Source: Microcaldota archaeon | Lineage (GTDB): Archaea; Micrarchaeota; Micrarchaeia; Micrarchaeales; Micrarchaeaceae | Direction: 5' to 3' | Assembly (NCBI GenBank): GCA_021816885.1 | Contig: JAKAWS010000001.1 | Location: 34,004 to 98,003, forward strand | Length of the DNA: 64,000 nucleotides | Notes under the pieces: model-generated | Told to the model about the DNA's origin: nothing | Seen by the model: only the letters and a program-made list of their open reading frames with translations | The model's database searches: none | Made by a program: the position numbers and the translations under genes | Shown here: positions 1 through 8,788 of the stretch, piece after piece | Numbering within the stretch: position 1 is the first letter of the stretch | Layout: every line of letters begins with the position of its first letter

Positions 1-1
1 A

Positions 2-1063
2 GAACAATTCATCCAGATAACCCACCACTCAAAACCAGTAGTCACAAAGGCGATAGAGGCCAAGGACAGCAGAGACACAGCCAAACTCATCAATGCGCTT
101 CGTGAACTCACAAAAAGCGATCCTACCATTGTGGCGGAGATAAACCCCGAGACTGGCGAGCACCTCGTCAGCGGTATGGGAGAGCTTCAGCTGGAGACCA
201 TCGAGACAAAGATAAGGGACAATTTCAAGGTGCCGATAATAACAAGTCCTCCAATCATCATATATAGGGAGACGATAAACGGGAAGGCCGGCCCGATAGA
301 GGGAAAGTCTCCGAACAGACATACAAAATTCTACATAACCGTAGAGCCGCTGAGCGAACGGCTCCAGAGCGCGATAGATGATGGCGATATAAAAGAAGGG
401 AAGCCGAAGGGAGCGGCTGGCGTAGAGACGCTCATAAACTTCGGGCTTGACAGGCAGATAGCGAAGAACACAGTCTATATATCCAACAAATCGATACTCG
501 CTGACATGACACACGGTGTACAGTACATGAACGAGGTCATGGAACTCCTTATCAATGGATTTGAATCGGCCGTGAAGGATGGGCCTCTTGCCAGAGAGAA
601 AGTGGCAGGATTGCTCGTATCGATAGTAGATGCGAGCATACACGAAGACCCAGTCCATAGAGGTCCAGCACAGATAATACCAGCGATAAGGAACGCGATA
701 TACGCCGGAATGCTAATTTCCGGCATAACCCTTCAGGAACCGAAGCAGATATTCACGATACAGATACCTCAGGATTATATGTCTCCGATAATAACCCTTC
801 TCCAAGGAAAGAGGGGGCAGGTAACGGAAGTGCTTCAAGACAGAGAGGAGATAACGATAAAGGCTAAACTCCCGGTAGCGGAGACGCTTAAGGGATTCTC
901 CAATGACATGCGCGGGCTTACGCAAGGAAGGGCGATATGGTACCAGGAGTATGCGGGTTATGAGAAAATGCCCGCAGAACTCCAACAAAAGGTAGTGCGC
1001 GAAGTAAGGGAGCGCAAGGGCGTTCCCCCAGAACCTCCGACAGCCAACGACTTCCTTCTCTGA
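2..1063 (+). CDS. fusA: Translation elongation factor EF-2, C-terminal part (5' end outside window)
   Basis: GTPase that moves tRNA and mRNA through the ribosome. The frame is open from base 2, so the GTPase and domain II regions lie upstream of the window; what remains is domains III, IV and V. The beginning shows the domain III signature ETGEHLVSGMGELQLE. Domain IV carries the diphthamide loop IHEDPVHRGPAQ; the histidine to be modified is codon 656-658. The last residues end in a short Leu-rich tail as in other archaeal EF-2. A GTG at 131 would be an internal codon, not a start. The gene ends 1 base before the stop codon of the opposing M13 peptidase gene. Dph6, the last enzyme of diphthamide formation, is at 14641-15303. 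Confidence 0.96.
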   Translation, partial: EQFIQITHHSKPVVTKAIEAKDSRDTAKLINALRELTKSDPTIVAEINPETGEHLVSGMGELQLETIETKIRDNFKVPIITSPPIIIYRETINGKAGPIEGKSPNRHTKFYITVEPLSERLQSAIDDGDIKEGKPKGAAGVETLINFGLDRQIAKNTVYISNKSILADMTHGVQYMNEVMELLINGFESAVKDGPLAREKVAGLLVSIVDASIHEDPVHRGPAQIIPAIRNAIYAGMLISGITLQEPKQIFTIQIPQDYMSPIITLLQGKRGQVTEVLQDREEITIKAKLPVAETLKGFSNDMRGLTQGRAIWYQEYAGYEKMPAELQQKVVREVRERKGVPPEPPTANDFLL

Positions 1064-1064
1064 G

Positions 1065-3032
1065 TTACCACACGCTTATCTCTTTGTGCGGCTGTTTTAT
1101 CTTGTCCAGCCGGCTCAATCCGGCAAACGCGTTCTTGAAAGCGGGATGTGTGACTATCGGCACGAGCCCTCTAACATCTTCTGGGGAGTGGGTGTCAACC
1201 AACGCGTACATTTTCTTCAGTTCTATGCGCTTCTTTCCTTTCCATAGCTGTGCATTAGATATGAAGAATCTCTGCTCCGGGGTAAATCCGGCTATGGATT
1301 TTCTCCTGCTTCTCTCGACGTTTTTCTCTAAGGCATCATAAGCTATCTTAAGTCCTCCAAGGTCGGCGACATTCTCCAAAACAGTGAGCTTTCCGTTCAG
1401 CTTGATTCCCGGAAGCACATCTATAGAACCATATAGCCTCTCCACCTCCCCGCACTTCTTCTCAAACTTCGCTCTGTCTTTTGCCCCCCACCACTCAACC
1501 ATATTCCCGTCCTTATCAAATTTGCTGCCGGAACTATCGAAACCATGGGTTATCTCATGGCCTATCACACTGCCTATGCAAGCGTAATTGACCGCGTCAT
1601 CTGCAGCCGCGTCAAAGAACGGCGGTTTGAGTATGCCTGCAGGTATGATTATAGAATTCTTGGCCGGGTTGTACATCGCATTCACCGCATGCACGTCCAT
1701 CTCCCATTCGTCCTCGTCAACCTTCTTGCCTATCCTGGCCATATCCCTGTCAAAATCGAACCTGTACGCGTTTATCCAGTTTTCCATCAGAGTCTTCTTG
1801 TCTGTTATAAGCGATCCGTAATTCCTAAACTTCTTGGGTTTGCCGACTTTCACCTTCATTACCATAAGTTTTTCCAGCGCCTTTGCCTTTGTCTTGCCGC
1901 CCATCCAATCCAGCTCCTTAATTCGCCCAATTAACGATAGCCGAATGTCTTCTGCAAGCAGCTTTGCCTTGGCTGTCTCTCTTTTGGTAAGGTATCTTCT
2001 TGCGTAAAGCTCGCCAAGCGCCTCGCCGCCAGCGCTTTTGACAAACGATAGCGCTCTTTTCCATCTCGGTCGCATCTTCTTAGTTCCGATTAGGGCCGTT
2101 CCATAAAAGTCAAATGCCCTATCTTCCGAGTTCTTGCCAAGAAGCATAGAGAGGCTATTTAGCACGCGCCACTGCAAGTAAATCTTAATATCAGAGACGC
2201 TGCTTTTTGCTATCAGCCTATCAATACTATCGAAAAAATCAGGCTGTCCGACTACTACATTGCGGATATCCTTCGCGCCGATGTTCCTGCAGAAATCTTT
2301 AAATCTTATATTTCTGTATCTCCTATCAAACGCGGAGATTTTCATCAAATGATAATTCTTTACAGGGTCTATCAGTTCAGAGTTAGGCCTTGATGCTGCA
2401 GCAATCCCCTTTTCCACCGCCAAGACAGTATTTGAGAAATCTCCAGCTCTTCCTACCAAACCCCCATAAAGATCGAACACCGTGCGTATGTACCTTAGAT
2501 ATCTCTTTCTTATCCTTGCAAAGCGCTCCGCAAGATAATAATCTCGGTCAGGGAGGCTAATCCCTCCCTGCCATGCATAAAGCGCATAAACTGAGCTGTC
2601 TTTCGCGTCCTCGCTGACTTCGATCTCGAAGAATGCGCTTACGCCGCGCAGCTCCATTGCAGCCAAATGTCCAATCAGCTGCTCTTTGCTATTTAGCGCT
2701 TCGATATCATTGAGCATATTCGCCACAGGTGCAAATCCGAGCGCATTGCGCGTTCTGTAGTCCATGAAGGACAGGTATAAATCCCTGACGACCCTGCAAT
2801 TAGTCCCTGTTCTGTGTCCAACCGAATCGTATACTATGTCTCTAAGCAAACTGTCTGTCAGATCAGAAAGCTTTTGGAACGAGCCAATCAAGGGTTTATC
2901 TTTCGGTATATTGTGCCTCTTCAGCCAAGAGCCGCAAGCATACTGGTAAAAATTATCGAACGGATCAACAGATATATCCATGCTCTTTGCCAAGAAGCCT
3001 TTTTCAAACCTATCCTTTCTCGCCATTTCCAT
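1065..3032 (-). CDS. M13 family zinc metallopeptidase (neprilysin/PepO-like)
   Basis: Zinc endopeptidase of the M13 family, usual length (655 aa). Near residue 492 is HEITH, the two zinc histidines with the catalytic Glu; ENVADLGG at about 553 supplies the third zinc ligand; NAMYNP upstream matches the substrate-binding NAYY-type motif and DTHSPEDVR near 612 matches the conserved His/Arg pocket. The N-terminus begins directly with the family motif DPFDNFYQYACGSW and shows no signal peptide or membrane anchor, so a cytoplasmic peptide-degrading role is more likely than surface proteolysis. The terminal Cys-x-x-Trp seen in many homologues is reduced to SVW. A second ATG (MARK...) lies two codons in. 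M13 enzymes are uncommon in archaea. Transcribed convergently to EF-2. Confidence 0.93.
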   Translation of the reverse strand: MEMARKDRFEKGFLAKSMDISVDPFDNFYQYACGSWLKRHNIPKDKPLIGSFQKLSDLTDSLLRDIVYDSVGHRTGTNCRVVRDLYLSFMDYRTRNALGFAPVANMLNDIEALNSKEQLIGHLAAMELRGVSAFFEIEVSEDAKDSSVYALYAWQGGISLPDRDYYLAERFARIRKRYLRYIRTVFDLYGGLVGRAGDFSNTVLAVEKGIAAASRPNSELIDPVKNYHLMKISAFDRRYRNIRFKDFCRNIGAKDIRNVVVGQPDFFDSIDRLIAKSSVSDIKIYLQWRVLNSLSMLLGKNSEDRAFDFYGTALIGTKKMRPRWKRALSFVKSAGGEALGELYARRYLTKRETAKAKLLAEDIRLSLIGRIKELDWMGGKTKAKALEKLMVMKVKVGKPKKFRNYGSLITDKKTLMENWINAYRFDFDRDMARIGKKVDEDEWEMDVHAVNAMYNPAKNSIIIPAGILKPPFFDAAADDAVNYACIGSVIGHEITHGFDSSGSKFDKDGNMVEWWGAKDRAKFEKKCGEVERLYGSIDVLPGIKLNGKLTVLENVADLGGLKIAYDALEKNVERSRRKSIAGFTPEQRFFISNAQLWKGKKRIELKKMYALVDTHSPEDVRGLVPIVTHPAFKNAFAGLSRLDKIKQPHKEISVW

Positions 3033-3094
3033 AAGTGATTATCTAAAGAAATAATTATAAACATGGTTAGTCGAGGCCGCAAGACAGCCCAAAC

Positions 3095-3105
3095 GATTAT
3101 ATATC
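3095..3105 (+). promoter_or_regulatory. TATA box for the HAD gene
   Basis: The run gattatatatc is centred about 25 bases before the ATG at 3126, the usual archaeal box A to start-site distance, so the transcript probably begins at or next to the start codon (leaderless). Confidence 0.5.
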
Positions 3106-3125
3106 AAAAGGCAAGTTGATTAATT

Positions 3126-3674
3126 ATGTCTAGAGACGCGAAGAGCAAAAACCTCTCAATATTCGATATCGATGGCACCTTGGTGTGCAGCACCGGAAGC
3201 CTGGAGCACGCATGGTTAGAGCTATTCGGGGAAAAGTTGAGCCCTGCAGCTTACGGGAAGCTTGCCCGGAAGGAGAAACACGAAGTTTTACATCTCTCTT
3301 ATTCAAAATTTGCAGATGAGACATATCCAAATCCAAGAGTCATACAAAAGCTGAACGAAGCAAAAAAATCCGGCAATCGTGTTGTAATAGTTAGCGGAAG
3401 ACAAAGAGACCTCCTAGAGGACACCAAAAAACTTCTCCGAAAGTTCGACGTAAAATATGACGAAATAATGCTAAAGCAACCTGAAATAAAGACGTACGAT
3501 TTCAAGCTTGCGAAGGTTTCAGAGATATACGAGCTCGTAAAACCGAAGAGCACGGAGATATATGACGATCTGTATTATATCTTAGATGGAGTCCATGGCC
3601 TGCTGTGTCACAGCACAGACATAAAACCATATCTTGTAGAGAATGGCATTCCTATACCATATAATCCAGGCTGA
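3126..3674 (+). CDS. HAD-superfamily phosphatase-like protein
   Basis: A 182-residue HAD fold hydrolase. Motif I is FDIDGTL with the nucleophile and acid Asp at residues 14 and 16; motif II is VSGR near residue 90; a Lys after it and the pair DD in EIYDDLYY supply motifs III and IV. The lack of a large cap and the late DD resemble small HAD phosphatases of the polynucleotide kinase-phosphatase or RNA-repair type, but the substrate cannot be told from the sequence. It stands alone with its own promoter and is convergent with the MscS gene. Confidence 0.75.
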   Translation: MSRDAKSKNLSIFDIDGTLVCSTGSLEHAWLELFGEKLSPAAYGKLARKEKHEVLHLSYSKFADETYPNPRVIQKLNEAKKSGNRVVIVSGRQRDLLEDTKKLLRKFDVKYDEIMLKQPEIKTYDFKLAKVSEIYELVKPKSTEIYDDLYYILDGVHGLLCHSTDIKPYLVENGIPIPYNPG

Positions 3675-3680
3675 GCACTT

Positions 3681-4577
3681 TCATCGTCTTGTCTTCTGCC
3701 TCTTTATAATGCGTTCCGTCCCAGCCATTATCGTTTCTAGCATCTTACTCCTTATTTCGCGTTCAGATGCCGAGATTACTTTTGCGGTTACGATTATAAC
3801 ATAAGTATTCATCGTTGCTTCGTCTATTGATATGCTCGGCTTGCCTGCCATGCCATTTATTCCTGATAATGCCTTACTAAGCCCCATTGACAGGACAGTA
3901 AAGCCGACCCCCTTCGGCACTTCATATCTTATCTTTGTCGATATGTAATCCTTCACGTTTGTTACCGCCGCCTGGACTATTATTCCGTTCGGTATTTTAG
4001 TTATTACGCCGCTATCCTCTTCTATAACGGTATAATTCAGGCTTATGTCTAGAACCCTTCCGGAATACGAGGGCCTGATTTCGTCTTTCGAAAAATATTT
4101 CGGTGTGTATGAGGCAATCATCATTCCATACTGCCATGTGCTTACGATAACATGCTCTCCAACCTTGAAGGGTCTGGCAAATATGAGAAAAAGTCCGCCG
4201 AAAGTATTAGAGAGGACGGTCTGGGCGGCAAGCCCTAAGACAAGGCTTATCAGGGTACCGCTAAGCAATACTGAAGAGTCGTTTATCCCAAGAGCTGACG
4301 CTACGGCAAGCGCCAGTATGAAGTAACCTACGAGATTCACCAGGAAAACTATTGGCTTAGACCTGCCTTTTGTCGTGTACTTAAGCATATGCCTCTCTAT
4401 CGCAGTGCTGGCCACTCTTACCAATACATATACCAGTATCCCGATAATGACTGCCTTGAACAGAAGTAAGACGTCTGCGGGCGTTCCGCCGACCAGCCGC
4501 GCCGTCAAGAAGACAGCAGCAAGCATCACAACCAGCACGACGGATACAACCGCCGCCAATGTCATGTATTTATCCAT
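3681..4577 (-). CDS. mscS: MscS-family mechanosensitive ion channel
   Basis: Membrane channel that opens under osmotic downshock. Of 298 residues the first ~130 hold three to four hydrophobic helices; the pore-lining helix and following beta domain show the family motif around TFGGLFLIFARPFKVGEHV (residues ~125-145). The soluble C-terminal half has the expected beta then alpha-beta vestibule, with a somewhat long insertion (YTPKYFSKDEIRPSY) between the pore and the beta domain. Convergent with the HAD gene, divergent from the following transporter. Confidence 0.88.
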   Translation of the reverse strand: MDKYMTLAAVVSVVLVVMLAAVFLTARLVGGTPADVLLLFKAVIIGILVYVLVRVASTAIERHMLKYTTKGRSKPIVFLVNLVGYFILALAVASALGINDSSVLLSGTLISLVLGLAAQTVLSNTFGGLFLIFARPFKVGEHVIVSTWQYGMMIASYTPKYFSKDEIRPSYSGRVLDISLNYTVIEEDSGVITKIPNGIIVQAAVTNVKDYISTKIRYEVPKGVGFTVLSMGLSKALSGINGMAGKPSISIDEATMNTYVIIVTAKVISASEREIRSKMLETIMAGTERIIKRQKTRR

Positions 4578-4686
4578 GATTAGGGCTTTTGCTCCAAACT
4601 ATAAAGGTTTTTGGGTAGCATTTACAATTCTGGGTGTGCTTTTTAATCCAAATGTTCTATATTTATTGTGGCTTCTGGTGTGATAG

Positions 4687-5991
4687 GTGTCCAATTTGGA
4701 AAAAGGTAATGGCAACAGGTGGATGTACTCTATTCTTCCATACCAGATAGCATACGGTCCGATATCCACACTCATAATATTATACATACTCGAATTGCAC
4801 GGCACAGTCATAGACGCATCTTACGCGATAACGCTTGGATATGCGGTATCGATTCCGGCATCCATACTATGGGGCTATGCCATCGATACATACAATAAGA
4901 GGCGAAGTCTCATACTAATCTCGTTCTGCGGACTTTTGCTCTCCCTGGTAATGCTTTTCTTGTTCAGGTCTGTGTTGGATGCCATATTGATATACGGATT
5001 TATGTCTTTTGCGATAGCGGCAAATGCGACGCCCATAAACCTCCTTGTAATGGACAATAATCCCGAGAAATTATGGGAGAAGGGATTCTCTAAACTCCAG
5101 ATGCTCTCAAGCTTGGGTATGACTATCGGACTTCTCTTTGCATTCTTTGTCACAGGTTTCTTCCCGATAACAGAGCTTATACTCTTCCTTGTCCCATTCT
5201 GCATTGCGGCAATAGTCCTCACGGTATTCATAAACGAGGAGCGTGCAGAGAAGGTAAGAAGGTCGTTGATCTCCTACCCGATTGCTTTCGCAAGCAGGCT
5301 TATATCAAAGCCGCTGTTCTTCCTCAGGCTGCCTCCGATAAACATGATAAAGAACTTCGCAAACAGTCTCAAGTTTAACAGCATGAAGCGCAACTATCTG
5401 AATACCCTTTATCTCGGAATACTTATCTTCTATGTGGGGGGCTCTATCTTCAACACCGCGTATCCCGCTGGCCTTAAGGAGGCTGGCCTAACCACGTACT
5501 CCATCTTCGGAATAATATTTGCCGGTGTGGCGATGCAGGTCATCTTCTTCCAGATCTTTCCTCTGGTGGCACATAACAGGAACAGGAAAGAGGTAGCTGC
5601 AGGATCTCTTGTGGTTAGAAGCGTGGCGTATTTCATGATAAGCATGATTTTTGTGTTTTTTGGGCAGGATATCGGGGTCATCGGCAATATAATACTATAT
5701 TCGATAGGTTCCGGAGTTGCCTATTCAATATTCTATACGGTGCTTAATGTTCTGCTGTTCGAGGCGATAGGCAAAGACAAGCGTGGAAGGAAGCTTGGTC
5801 TCTACAGCGGCCTGGTGGGGGTCGGCTCTATATCCGGCTCATTGCTGGCTGGTTACCTCTCATTCTATGTGAGCTACTGGTTCGCGTTCCTCGTAGCTGG
5901 ATTTCTTACGTTATACGCAGCGCATATAATGATGAGCCTAAAGGAGTTTGAGATTCCGAAAAAAGAGGCTATGTCCATCGGCAAAACATAA
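4687..5991 (+). CDS. Major facilitator superfamily transporter
   Basis: A 434-residue polytopic protein with about 12 hydrophobic helices. Between helices 2 and 3 LWGYAIDTYNKRR is a recognisable, degenerate form of the MFS loop motif GxxxDRxGRR. A longer cytoplasmic stretch at about residues 175-235 separates the two six-helix halves. The substrate is not apparent. The first in-frame codon is GTG at 4687; a TTG three codons later is an alternative. It precedes the membrane-bound HTH gene. Confidence 0.8.
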   Translation: MSNLEKGNGNRWMYSILPYQIAYGPISTLIILYILELHGTVIDASYAITLGYAVSIPASILWGYAIDTYNKRRSLILISFCGLLLSLVMLFLFRSVLDAILIYGFMSFAIAANATPINLLVMDNNPEKLWEKGFSKLQMLSSLGMTIGLLFAFFVTGFFPITELILFLVPFCIAAIVLTVFINEERAEKVRRSLISYPIAFASRLISKPLFFLRLPPINMIKNFANSLKFNSMKRNYLNTLYLGILIFYVGGSIFNTAYPAGLKEAGLTTYSIFGIIFAGVAMQVIFFQIFPLVAHNRNRKEVAAGSLVVRSVAYFMISMIFVFFGQDIGVIGNIILYSIGSGVAYSIFYTVLNVLLFEAIGKDKRGRKLGLYSGLVGVGSISGSLLAGYLSFYVSYWFAFLVAGFLTLYAAHIMMSLKEFEIPKKEAMSIGKT

Positions 5992-6057
5992 ATGGGTTGC
6001 AAACCTAACAGTCCCTTTAGGTTATAAATAAGTTTCACGGGTATAAATGTTGATTTA

Positions 6058-6813
6058 ATGAGCAAGGCATTTGAAACCAAGGAGGATATACTCCAAAGGC
6101 TGAAGACAAAAAAGAGCACAGTCTCGGAACTAAGCAAAGAGCTTGGTCTTTCAAAAGCAACTGTCAGTCAACATCTTAAGGAGCTAACAGAGACAGGCAG
6201 GGTCGTAGAGGAAAGAAATATGCACTTCAAGAGGACAAAATACTTTAGAATAAAAGAGCACGATTACAGCACATCAAAGTATGCAGCAAGGTACATAATC
6301 ATAGCGGTGATCGCAACCGCGTTTGTCGCGTATGCCTCGCTGTCACTTATGCATAACAGTGCAACTGTTCCGACAGCGCCGCCAGTCAATACGACACCCC
6401 AAATTATTGCCCCGCCGCATGCAACGGACTGCATAATGCTGCCAGTATACCGCACTGCAAACTACTCTTCAGTAAACACTGTGGTAAGCGAGATAGCCCA
6501 CGGTAATTATTGCTATCTCTCATACGTTAACATTATCGCCCACACAATTAAGATAGGGAATGGGATCTCTTACTCGTCCAACAACGGGATGCTTGAGATA
6601 AGCAGCTTATCGTATGCATATGTGCTTAACTCAACCGATATAAACAACCTAAAAAGTCAATATTCTGAGGGTTATTGCCTTGCAGGAAAAGCGCTTGAGT
6701 TTTTCGGAGTGACGTATCAACCGACGAATCTGACATGCAAGGCAGTGATATACTCTGATGCGGGCCCTACGTCTCGCAAGATGCTATGGGTTCATGCCCT
6801 TCAGCATCTCTGA
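6058..6813 (+). CDS. Membrane-anchored winged-HTH regulator with an outer domain
   Basis: The first ~60 residues form a DNA-binding winged helix of the ArsR/MarR-like kind (VSELSKELGLSKATVSQHLKEL is its helix-turn-helix region). A single hydrophobic helix follows at about 80-100, then a Pro/Thr-rich linker and a ~130-residue domain with five cysteines that should face outside. This is a one-component transmembrane sensor layout: an outside signal acting on DNA without a kinase. The outer domain is not one I recognise. Its 3' end overlaps the end of the opposing nucleotidyltransferase gene by 30 bases. The target may be the adjacent MFS gene, 66 bases upstream; that is inference from position. 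Confidence 0.72.
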   Translation: MSKAFETKEDILQRLKTKKSTVSELSKELGLSKATVSQHLKELTETGRVVEERNMHFKRTKYFRIKEHDYSTSKYAARYIIIAVIATAFVAYASLSLMHNSATVPTAPPVNTTPQIIAPPHATDCIMLPVYRTANYSSVNTVVSEIAHGNYCYLSYVNIIAHTIKIGNGISYSSNNGMLEISSLSYAYVLNSTDINNLKSQYSEGYCLAGKALEFFGVTYQPTNLTCKAVIYSDAGPTSRKMLWVHALQHL

Positions 6814-7623
6814 GATAATCCTTACGCTCCTTTCTATGTTATCGTTGTCCAATGAGTACCATGGTCCTGGATATATGAAACCATAAAGGGCAGACTCCTC
6901 CAACAGCTTCGGGAAGAGATCTTTCTCTATTGAAGACATAGACGATCTGAAGTAATCTATTATCTTGGGGCTAAACAGGTAACATCCGGTGCTTATCAAT
7001 CCAGGCTCCCTGCTCTTTTCTACAAATTCGAGAATTCGGATGCCTTCCATCTTCGTTGCCCCGGTCCTTTTTATAGATGAGCCGGATGAAAGCAGCGCTA
7101 TTGTTGCAGCGGCGCCGGTCTGGACGTGCTGCGCATACATCCTCTCCATATCCATTCTGAATACCTGGTCAGCATTCAATACAAAGAACGGCTCGTTTTT
7201 TCTGTTCTGTTTGAATGCATTGTAAACTGCCCCTAACGTCCCCAGGTCCCTCTGCTCATATGCATAGTCTATCTTTGCCCCCATATCGATTCCGTTCCCG
7301 AAGTAATCTTCAACGTCGCCAAATCCGCCCCCGAGCGCCACTGTTATGTTACGGACACCGTTTTCTACAAGCCCGTTTATCATGTGGTGCATTATCGGCA
7401 TGCCATCTATAACAGCCATGCATTTCGATACCTTCCTGCCGGATATGGATATCTTTCTGCCGCCCGCAAGGAGTATCGCATGTTTCGAAGTGTTCATAGA
7501 TAGCGACGTGCTGAGCGCCTTCTCTATGGCATGGGAGCGGTTTCTTATCGCGATTCCATCTATGCTTTTGTCTATCCCTTCAAGGATCTTGGAATCCAGC
7601 GTTATCGAAATTCTCTCTTTCAT
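6784..7623 (-). CDS. Sugar-phosphate nucleotidyltransferase with N-terminal ribbon-helix-helix domain
   Basis: Two parts are visible. Residues 1-40 (KERISITLDSKILEGIDK... RNRSHAIEKAL) have the strand-helix-helix pattern of RHH/CopG DNA-binding domains. From about 48 (HAILLAGGRK) an NTP_transferase fold follows: the nucleotide loop, VALGGGFGD, EQRDLGTLGAVYNAF, and the metal-binding FVLNADQVFR. The second part normally makes NDP-sugars from sugar 1-phosphate and NTP. The ATG at 7623 is chosen over an upstream in-frame codon at 7710 because the extension is not domain-like and crosses the divergent promoter region. Note that the nucleotide loop reads LAGGRKISISGRKVSK rather than the usual LAGGxGTRLxPxT, so catalysis is not certain. 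Divergent to a second nucleotidyltransferase. Confidence 0.82.
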   Translation of the reverse strand: MKERISITLDSKILEGIDKSIDGIAIRNRSHAIEKALSTSLSMNTSKHAILLAGGRKISISGRKVSKCMAVIDGMPIMHHMINGLVENGVRNITVALGGGFGDVEDYFGNGIDMGAKIDYAYEQRDLGTLGAVYNAFKQNRKNEPFFVLNADQVFRMDMERMYAQHVQTGAAATIALLSSGSSIKRTGATKMEGIRILEFVEKSREPGLISTGCYLFSPKIIDYFRSSMSSIEKDLFPKLLEESALYGFIYPGPWYSLDNDNIERSVRIISEMLKGMNP

Positions 7624-7698
7624 GCAATCAAGTATTACTTTTTCATATTTTAAAGATAAGTATATAAAGCAATATACCGAATAGGGAGGTGTGTTGAT
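7624..7698. promoter_or_regulatory. Divergent promoter region between two nucleotidyltransferase genes
   Basis: On the plus strand a TATA box (tatataaag, 7661-7669) and a strong ribosome binding site (gggaggtg, 7684-7691, 7 bases before the ATG at 7699) serve the cupin-fused gene. On the minus strand a TATA-like tttaaaatatg (about 7645-7655) serves the RHH-fused gene. If the RHH domain is autoregulatory, this 75-bp stretch is where it should bind. Confidence 0.55.
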
Positions 7699-8778
7699 AT
7701 GGATCAGCAAGGCAATGTCCAGATAGAATCGCCAGTACGGAAGGAAAATTCCAGGATACTCGGGATGATACTTGCAGGGGGCAGCGGCAAGAGGCTTATG
7801 CCCATAACGGCCGACATCCCAAAGCCGTTGGTAGAGCTTAAGCCAGGATACACAGTAATGGACAAGCAGCTGATGGACATGAAGAATGCAGGGATATCCA
7901 AAGTTGTCATACTAGCAGGGCACAGGTCTGAGAAAATAATCGCCAGATACGGAGATTCATGGAATAACATTAGCATAAGATACTCGGTAGATAAGGGCGT
8001 CCAGCGAGGGACCTGGGGAGCAATAAAAGATGCGATCGGCGAAATGGGATTAAGCGGTCCGGCTGTGATTATGAATGGGGATGTTGTGACCGACATTCCT
8101 ATCGCGGAGGTAATAAAGAAGGACGGCAATCCGGTGACAATATTGGGGATACCGATGGTAAGCCAGTACGGAATAATAGACATCAGCGGTGACAGGGTCT
8201 CGAAGTTCCTCGAGAAGCCGATACTGCCATACAGCATAAGCGGCGGCATATACTATGTTAAAGATTTAGCACAGCTTATGGATTATGGAAAAACCCTAGA
8301 GGACAGTCAAAACAGCATTGAATACGATATATTTCCGAGAATAGCCGCAGATTCCAAATTAGGCGTATACAAGGAAGACAACATAAACGAGTTCTTGTGG
8401 AAATCGATTGACAGTATAAAAGACTTGGAGGAGGTGCAAAGACTATACAGGACAAGGACAGACAAACCTTGGGGATACGAACTACTTGTTGCGAATACAT
8501 CCCACTATCTCCAGAAAAAACTGTTCATCAAGAAGAATTATAGGACAAGCATGCATTATCATGACAAGAAGATGGAGACGCTGCATATAGTTTACGGTAA
8601 GGTAAAGCTAGACCTGGAGGAAGGAAAGCACGAAATCCTTAACCAAGGCGATAGCAGGACGATAATGCCAAAGGAAGTACACAGCATAATGGCGTTGGAG
8701 ACTACGCTCATAGACGAGTCATCAACCCCGTATTTAGAGGATACAATAAGGGTAAAGGATTTCTACGAGGCGAGGTAA
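7699..8778 (+). CDS. Sugar-phosphate nucleotidyltransferase fused to a cupin domain
   Basis: A 359-residue two-domain protein. Residues ~20-245 are an NTP_transferase fold with intact LAGGSGKRLMPITADIPKP, the MNGDVV metal site and FLEKP. Residues ~255-355 are a cupin barrel (KPWGYELLV... HYHDKKMETLHIVYGKV ... MPKEVHSI) of the type fused to mannose-1-phosphate guanylyltransferases with phosphomannose isomerase activity. The likely product is GDP-mannose or a related NDP-sugar for surface glycans or protein glycosylation. The exact sugar cannot be decided here. Good SD and TATA support this start. Confidence 0.85.
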   Translation: MDQQGNVQIESPVRKENSRILGMILAGGSGKRLMPITADIPKPLVELKPGYTVMDKQLMDMKNAGISKVVILAGHRSEKIIARYGDSWNNISIRYSVDKGVQRGTWGAIKDAIGEMGLSGPAVIMNGDVVTDIPIAEVIKKDGNPVTILGIPMVSQYGIIDISGDRVSKFLEKPILPYSISGGIYYVKDLAQLMDYGKTLEDSQNSIEYDIFPRIAADSKLGVYKEDNINEFLWKSIDSIKDLEEVQRLYRTRTDKPWGYELLVANTSHYLQKKLFIKKNYRTSMHYHDKKMETLHIVYGKVKLDLEEGKHEILNQGDSRTIMPKEVHSIMALETTLIDESSTPYLEDTIRVKDFYEAR

Positions 8779-8788
8779 GCCAAAAACT

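Noticed and set aside
1588..1821. Plus-strand frames opposite the M13 peptidase
   Set aside because: Shadows of a well-supported gene with complete catalytic motifs; their products are Ser/Leu-rich without family features.
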